DNA of 6,989 nucleotides, from NCBI GenBank assembly GCA_000715855.1, contig KL571352.1, forward strand, positions 2,334 to 9,322, in the 5' to 3' direction. The position numbers and the translations under genes were made by a program. The number at the start of each line of letters is the position of its first letter. Position 1 is the first letter of the stretch. Positions 5,301 to 6,989 of this stretch are shown here, piece after piece. The DNA is from Actinoplanes liguriensis (GTDB taxonomy: Bacteria; Actinomycetota; Actinomycetes; Mycobacteriales; Micromonosporaceae). The notes under the pieces are model-generated. The model was not told where the DNA came from. It saw only the letters and a program-made list of their open reading frames with translations, and made no database searches.

Positions 5301-6033
5301 CGGCGCCCCCATCGCCGTGCTGCGCGGCCACCCGAAGGTCGTCTGGGGTGTGGCGCTCAGCCCCGACGGGCGGCGGGTGGCCAGCGGCGGCGGCGACGAG
5401 GCCGTACGGATCTGGGATGTCGACGGCGGCGGCGCTCCCGTCGTCCTCAAGGGGCACGAGGCCTCCATCCGGGGCGTCGCCTTCAGCCCGGACGGCCGGC
5501 AGGTGGCCACCACCAGCCAGGACACCACGGTGCGCCTCTGGAACGCCGACGGCCACGGGGAGCCCGTCGTGCTGCGCGGGAGTCCGGGCCTGGTCTGGAC
5601 CGCCGTCTATGCACCGGACGGCCGGACGATAGCCGCCAGCGGCGACGACGGCGCGATCCGGATATGGGACATAAACGGAAAGGAACCGCCCCGGATATTG
5701 CGGGGGCACCGGGGACCGGCCTGGAGCGTGGCGTTCAGCCCCGACGGCCGGCAGATCGTCAGCGCCGGGCACGACGGCAGCGAGCGGATCTGGGACTTCG
5801 CCACCGGGGACGAGCTGGTCGCCCTGCGCGGCCACGGCACCTTCGTCGAACAGGCATCCTTCGGTCCCGTTGAGACCATCGTCTCGGCCCACGGCGACGG
5901 CACCGTCCGGATCACCCACTGTGAGGTTTGCGGGCCGATTGACCGGGTTCGAGCCATCGCGGACGCGCACTCCACCCGTATCCTCAGTGCCGACGAACGC
6001 CGCACCTACCTGCACGAACAGGGCGGCTCCTAG
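2350..6033 (+). CDS. HTH-nSTAND1 NTPase-WD40 signalling protein
   Basis: This 1227-aa STAND-type switch protein has, in order: an XRE-like helix-turn-helix (about 20-80; YRELASEAGYSVAALANAAGG); a PYLGL...FFGRRR lead-in (108-128); a P-loop NTPase with Walker A GTSGSGKSS (147-155, K153) and Walker B LLVVDQFEELF (D209); GVRADFY (R255, sensor-like); GQPGALPL (316-323, the STAND GxP-like motif); a winged-helix-like VDIAHEALIRAW (425-436); one hydrophobic helix (518-538); a linker SQLVANARDQLQVDQELAVL; and 14 WD40 blades (611-1190). The tail HCEVCGPIDRV...ADERRTYL matches the usual end of this actinobacterial family, so the protein looks full length. By analogy with STAND proteins, ligand binding by the propellers would release an ATP-dependent switch. 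No enzymatic effector domain is visible, so output may go through the HTH or a partner. It carries one TTA codon (L191, 2920-2922). Function, in defence or development, is inference only. Confidence 0.93.
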   Translation: MPRPERSVDPAAGPVQMLATELRDLRRRAGNPGYRELASEAGYSVAALANAAGGRHLPSLPVTLAFVRACGGDPSVWERRWRQASAEWAALQGNGVQRQSSAADERPPYLGLVAYGVEDGDRFFGRRRILAQLVKMLEEHRFVAVFGTSGSGKSSLLRAGLIPSMQRGGPAGDGGDHVVLITPGGEPRKALREALEQAAPTAAVLLVVDQFEELFTLCRDPVERAAFITALAASVVDADAAEGAEPQIRVVIGVRADFYPRCAESALLARLLAGANVPVGPLAPDELREVVTEPARHAGLSVERALVTKIVADAEGQPGALPLVSHALLETWRHRRGDVLMAAGYEAAGGMSGAIAQTAESVYQGLDERDRETVQQVLTRLVILGEGVPDTRRRVRRDELDQPEVDAVLARLADARLVVLGTDTVDIAHEALIRAWPRLDDWLHADRDELALHRQLTEASLIWRSHDRDSGALYRGAPLAAWDGCSLQRLNALERAFLAASRQRQVREMTAQHRRVRLALISLTAGVVLMSVLAAIAGVQARRANEQRDLARSSQLVANARDQLQVDQELAVLLAREAYDTKPTAKAAAMLRQAVIDSRMRARLDPGQQQVFGVAYSPDGRRVASSGADGTVRVWTMRGPDEFAPEPRVLRDHTGYVRIPAFSPDGRYLVAGGVDGLVTVQDLTTATSPLVLRGHGGEVSAVAFSPDGRLVAGAGDDGTVRIWDRPSRNPQPVRVLPLGNGPARSVTFSPDGVHVAAGSGDGPIRVWNLATAAPPAVLSGHEGTVWSVAYSPDGRLLASASADQTIRIWPSAGNEPPRVLRADDGTVETVAFSPDGRRLASGHSGSDTIRVWNTMAGDGEDPLLIHGHHGPVWSVAFSPDGDRLLSGSGDGTLRLWDPAYPGDPEVLRGHSGAAWSVAVSADGNTIASGGADNTVRVWRGAGRPDPLVLKGHDKEVLAVALTPDGRRVASASRDRTVRVWDTASGAPIAVLRGHPKVVWGVALSPDGRRVASGGGDEAVRIWDVDGGGAPVVLKGHEASIRGVAFSPDGRQVATTSQDTTVRLWNADGHGEPVVLRGSPGLVWTAVYAPDGRTIAASGDDGAIRIWDINGKEPPRILRGHRGPAWSVAFSPDGRQIVSAGHDGSERIWDFATGDELVALRGHGTFVEQASFGPVETIVSAHGDGTVRITHCEVCGPIDRVRAIADAHSTRILSADERRTYLHEQGGS
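4180..5919 (+). repeat. Fourteen tandem WD40 blades within the NTPase gene
   Basis: A unit of about 42 codons recurs 14 times, each centred on (V/A)(A/T)xSPDGRxxASxxxDxTVRxWD. Cores begin near residues 611, 658, 700, 744, 786, 828, 873, 915, 957, 999, 1041, 1083, 1125 and 1167. The last is degenerate (FGPVETIVSAHGDGTVRITH). Most linkers carry the GH dipeptide; blades following PLGNG, RADDG and RGSPG lack it. Fourteen blades fit two seven-bladed propellers. The DNA is also repetitive: for example GTGTGGAGCGTCGCCT recurs at 4702 and 4963, and AGCCCGGACGG-like stretches recur in nearly every blade, which invites slippage or recombination and could mislead short-read assembly. Confidence 0.9.
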
Positions 6034-6046
6034 CGCCAGCAGCGTC

Positions 6047-6307
6047 GAGGACAACGACGGCGTACGGATCTGGCAGACCACCACCGCCCGGGAATTGGTC
6101 ATCATGCGCGGCCACGGCGCCTCGGTCGAACAGATCAGGATCATCCCCGACGGCCGACTCGCCACCGCACACGGCGACAGCACCGTCCGGATCTGGCGAT
6201 ACGAAGTCTGCCGACCGATCACCGAGGTCCACAGCAGAGCGGGCGCCCTGATCAACCGGACCCTCACCGCCGAAGAATGCGACGCTCTCGTCTTCGAAAC
6301 CCTGTGA
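6047..6307 (+). pseudogene. Headless second copy of a WD40-protein C-terminus
   Basis: This 86-codon frame starts 14 nt after the NTPase stop, in a different reading frame. It encodes EDNDGVRIWQ, then RELVIMRGHGASVEQ, then IPDGRLATAHGDSTVRIW, then YEVCRPITEV and ends LTAEECDALVFETL. It lines up with residues from about 1141 to the end of the preceding protein (GHDGSERIWD, RGHGTFVEQ, SAHGDGTVRI, CEVCGPIDRV, LSADERRTYL), with about half the residues identical by eye. It therefore repeats the last blade and a half plus the tail. No start codon or ribosome binding site serves it, and blades 1-12, the NTPase and the HTH are missing. The divergence argues against a recent tandem duplication; a deleted paralogue, or recombination that gave the upstream gene a new end, fits better. 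Confidence 0.8.
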
Positions 6308-6442
6308 CCTGTAGTTGTTTACCGCCGGACAGGGCTACTGAACAACATCGCCGCCGGGTTCGCTAGGAGCCAGCACCCGGAATGAAGGGTGCAGAGCATG
6401 CGACGTCCGGATGGACGCGCAGAACGGTCACTACTCGAGAAC

Positions 6443-6448
6443 GGGGAG
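6443..6448 (+). promoter_or_regulatory. Ribosome binding site of the secreted-protein gene
   Basis: GGGGAG lies 5 nt before the ATG at 6454. An upstream in-frame ATG at 6382 lacks such a site and would put 24 mostly charged and polar residues before the signal peptide, so 6454 is taken as the start. Confidence 0.7.
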
Positions 6449-6453
6449 AACAG

Positions 6454-6936
6454 ATGAAGACACGATTGCGCAAGGCCTTCGGCATGGTGACGCTGTGCGC
6501 CGTAGGTTCCGCCCTGTCCGTCGTGGCGACGACCGCCCCGGCGCAGGCTTCGGTCGCCGAATGCACGAACGGGGCAAACGGATTCGTCAGCATTCCCTAC
6601 AACCAGAGCGGAACCGTGCAACGCTCCATGCCGCTGGGCGTGAACAACCGAGCCATGATCACGCTGCAGTCGGCGACTATTCAAGGCCGTACCCGAGGCT
6701 ACGCCAAGATCGGTGGGGTTACCCGGCCTGGTGACCAGGTGTGGATGGACTGGACGACCACTGGCGGGGACCTTCCCGGTGGGGACGGTGGCTGGTTGCA
6801 GTGTGGTCCGTGGTACGTGCAGTCCGCCGGGTCACCGAACACGAGCGCCGCCCAGCGCACTGACCCTTCACCGCGGTGGCTGTTCCGCGCCTGCGGACTG
6901 GTCGACGGTGAAGGGGGCTGCACCGGCTGGTGGTGA
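6454..6936 (+). CDS. Small secreted four-cysteine protein of unknown function
   Basis: This 160-aa protein has a clear Sec signal peptide: a basic start (MKTRLRKAFG), a hydrophobic core (VTLCAVGSALSVVA) and an AQA cleavage site after residue 32. The mature part is about 128 aa with four cysteines (C37, C117, C147, C156), enough for two disulfides, and is rich in Gly, Trp and Thr. Recognisable stretches include CTNGANGFVSIP, GDQVWMDWTTTGG, GWLQCGPWYV, WLFRACG and a terminal CTGWW. I recall similar small secreted hypothetical proteins from Streptomyces with the same cysteine spacing and CxxWW end, but no function is known to me. No lipobox, catalytic motif or transmembrane anchor is visible, so it is probably released or wall-associated. 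It has its own ribosome binding site and a terminator directly after it, pointing to a single-gene transcript not coupled to the NTPase gene. Confidence 0.85.
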   Translation: MKTRLRKAFGMVTLCAVGSALSVVATTAPAQASVAECTNGANGFVSIPYNQSGTVQRSMPLGVNNRAMITLQSATIQGRTRGYAKIGGVTRPGDQVWMDWTTTGGDLPGGDGGWLQCGPWYVQSAGSPNTSAAQRTDPSPRWLFRACGLVDGEGGCTGWW

Positions 6937-6953
6937 CGACCCAGCGGCGGCGA

Positions 6954-6978
6954 GGGGCTCCGGCGGCGCCGGGGCCCC
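6954..6978 (+). terminator. GC-rich hairpin terminator after the secreted-protein gene
   Basis: GGGGCTCCGGC (6954-6964), loop GGC, GCCGGGGCCCC (6968-6978) form an 11-bp stem with one G-U wobble, starting 17 nt after the TGA. No U-tract follows, as is common for terminators in GC-rich actinobacteria. Confidence 0.75.
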
Positions 6979-6989
6979 ACGGCGAAGCC

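Noticed and set aside
5091..5873. 260-codon plus-strand ORF in another frame inside the propeller region
   Set aside because: Its Arg/Gly/Gln-rich translation is the +2 frame shadow of the WD40 repeats.
2920..6267. 1115-codon minus-strand ORF opposite the NTPase gene
   Set aside because: It mirrors the repeated WD40 codons (recurring AVRAEG-like strings are the complement of SPDGR) and has no start signal. It is a shadow of GC-rich third-position bias.
6314..6346. GTTGTT...AACAAC inverted repeat after the stump as a terminator
   Set aside because: Only 6 AT-rich base pairs around a long loop; too weak to call.

Overview
The window is GC-rich throughout, with long antisense shadow ORFs, GTG/CTG-rich codon use and gene families typical of filamentous Actinobacteria (an HTH-nSTAND-WD40 protein, a secreted four-cysteine protein, an APH-fold protein with an actinobacterial-looking N-terminus). 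A Streptomyces-like actinomycete or a close relative is the best guess; the genus cannot be fixed from this sequence. The first 17 bases are the Tn5 (Nextera) mosaic end, a library-preparation remnant, so the left edge is a contig end and not biology.

Layout: (1) 136-1209, minus strand: an APH-fold protein whose catalytic HGD and metal-binding IDW motifs read HGN and INW, a probable pseudokinase. (2) 1210-2349: a gene-poor 1.1 kb stretch that looks like decayed DNA. It holds a spaced 13-bp direct repeat, a short membrane-protein-like ORF fragment, a frameshifted and truncated fragment resembling the N-terminal part of a tyrosine recombinase, and a perfect 11-bp inverted repeat whose loop carries a tandem 8-mer. 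(3) 2350-6033, plus strand: the main gene, 1227 aa, with an N-terminal XRE-like HTH, an nSTAND1-type P-loop NTPase, a winged-helix-like segment, one hydrophobic helix and 14 WD40 blades (two predicted seven-bladed propellers). It carries a single TTA codon, and its leucine codon use changes sharply between the NTPase and propeller halves. (4) 6047-6307, plus strand: a headless second copy of the last blade and C-terminal tail of the same family, in another frame, apparently the stump of a lost paralogue or of a recombination event. (5) 6454-6936, plus strand: a small secreted four-cysteine protein of unknown function, followed by a strong GC hairpin terminator.

How they work together: no operon is evident. 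The APH-like gene is divergent from the NTPase gene and more than 1 kb away, and the secreted-protein gene has its own ribosome binding site and terminator. The HTH-nSTAND1-WD40 protein has the sensor-plus-switch layout of STAND (NLR-like) signalling proteins, and debris of an integrase lies beside it, so this looks like accessory DNA. A separate effector gene is not visible in the window. The family itself is common in Actinobacteria, so I do not claim an undescribed system. The less ordinary points are the double Asp-to-Asn pseudokinase, the mosaic codon use and the duplicated C-terminal stump.
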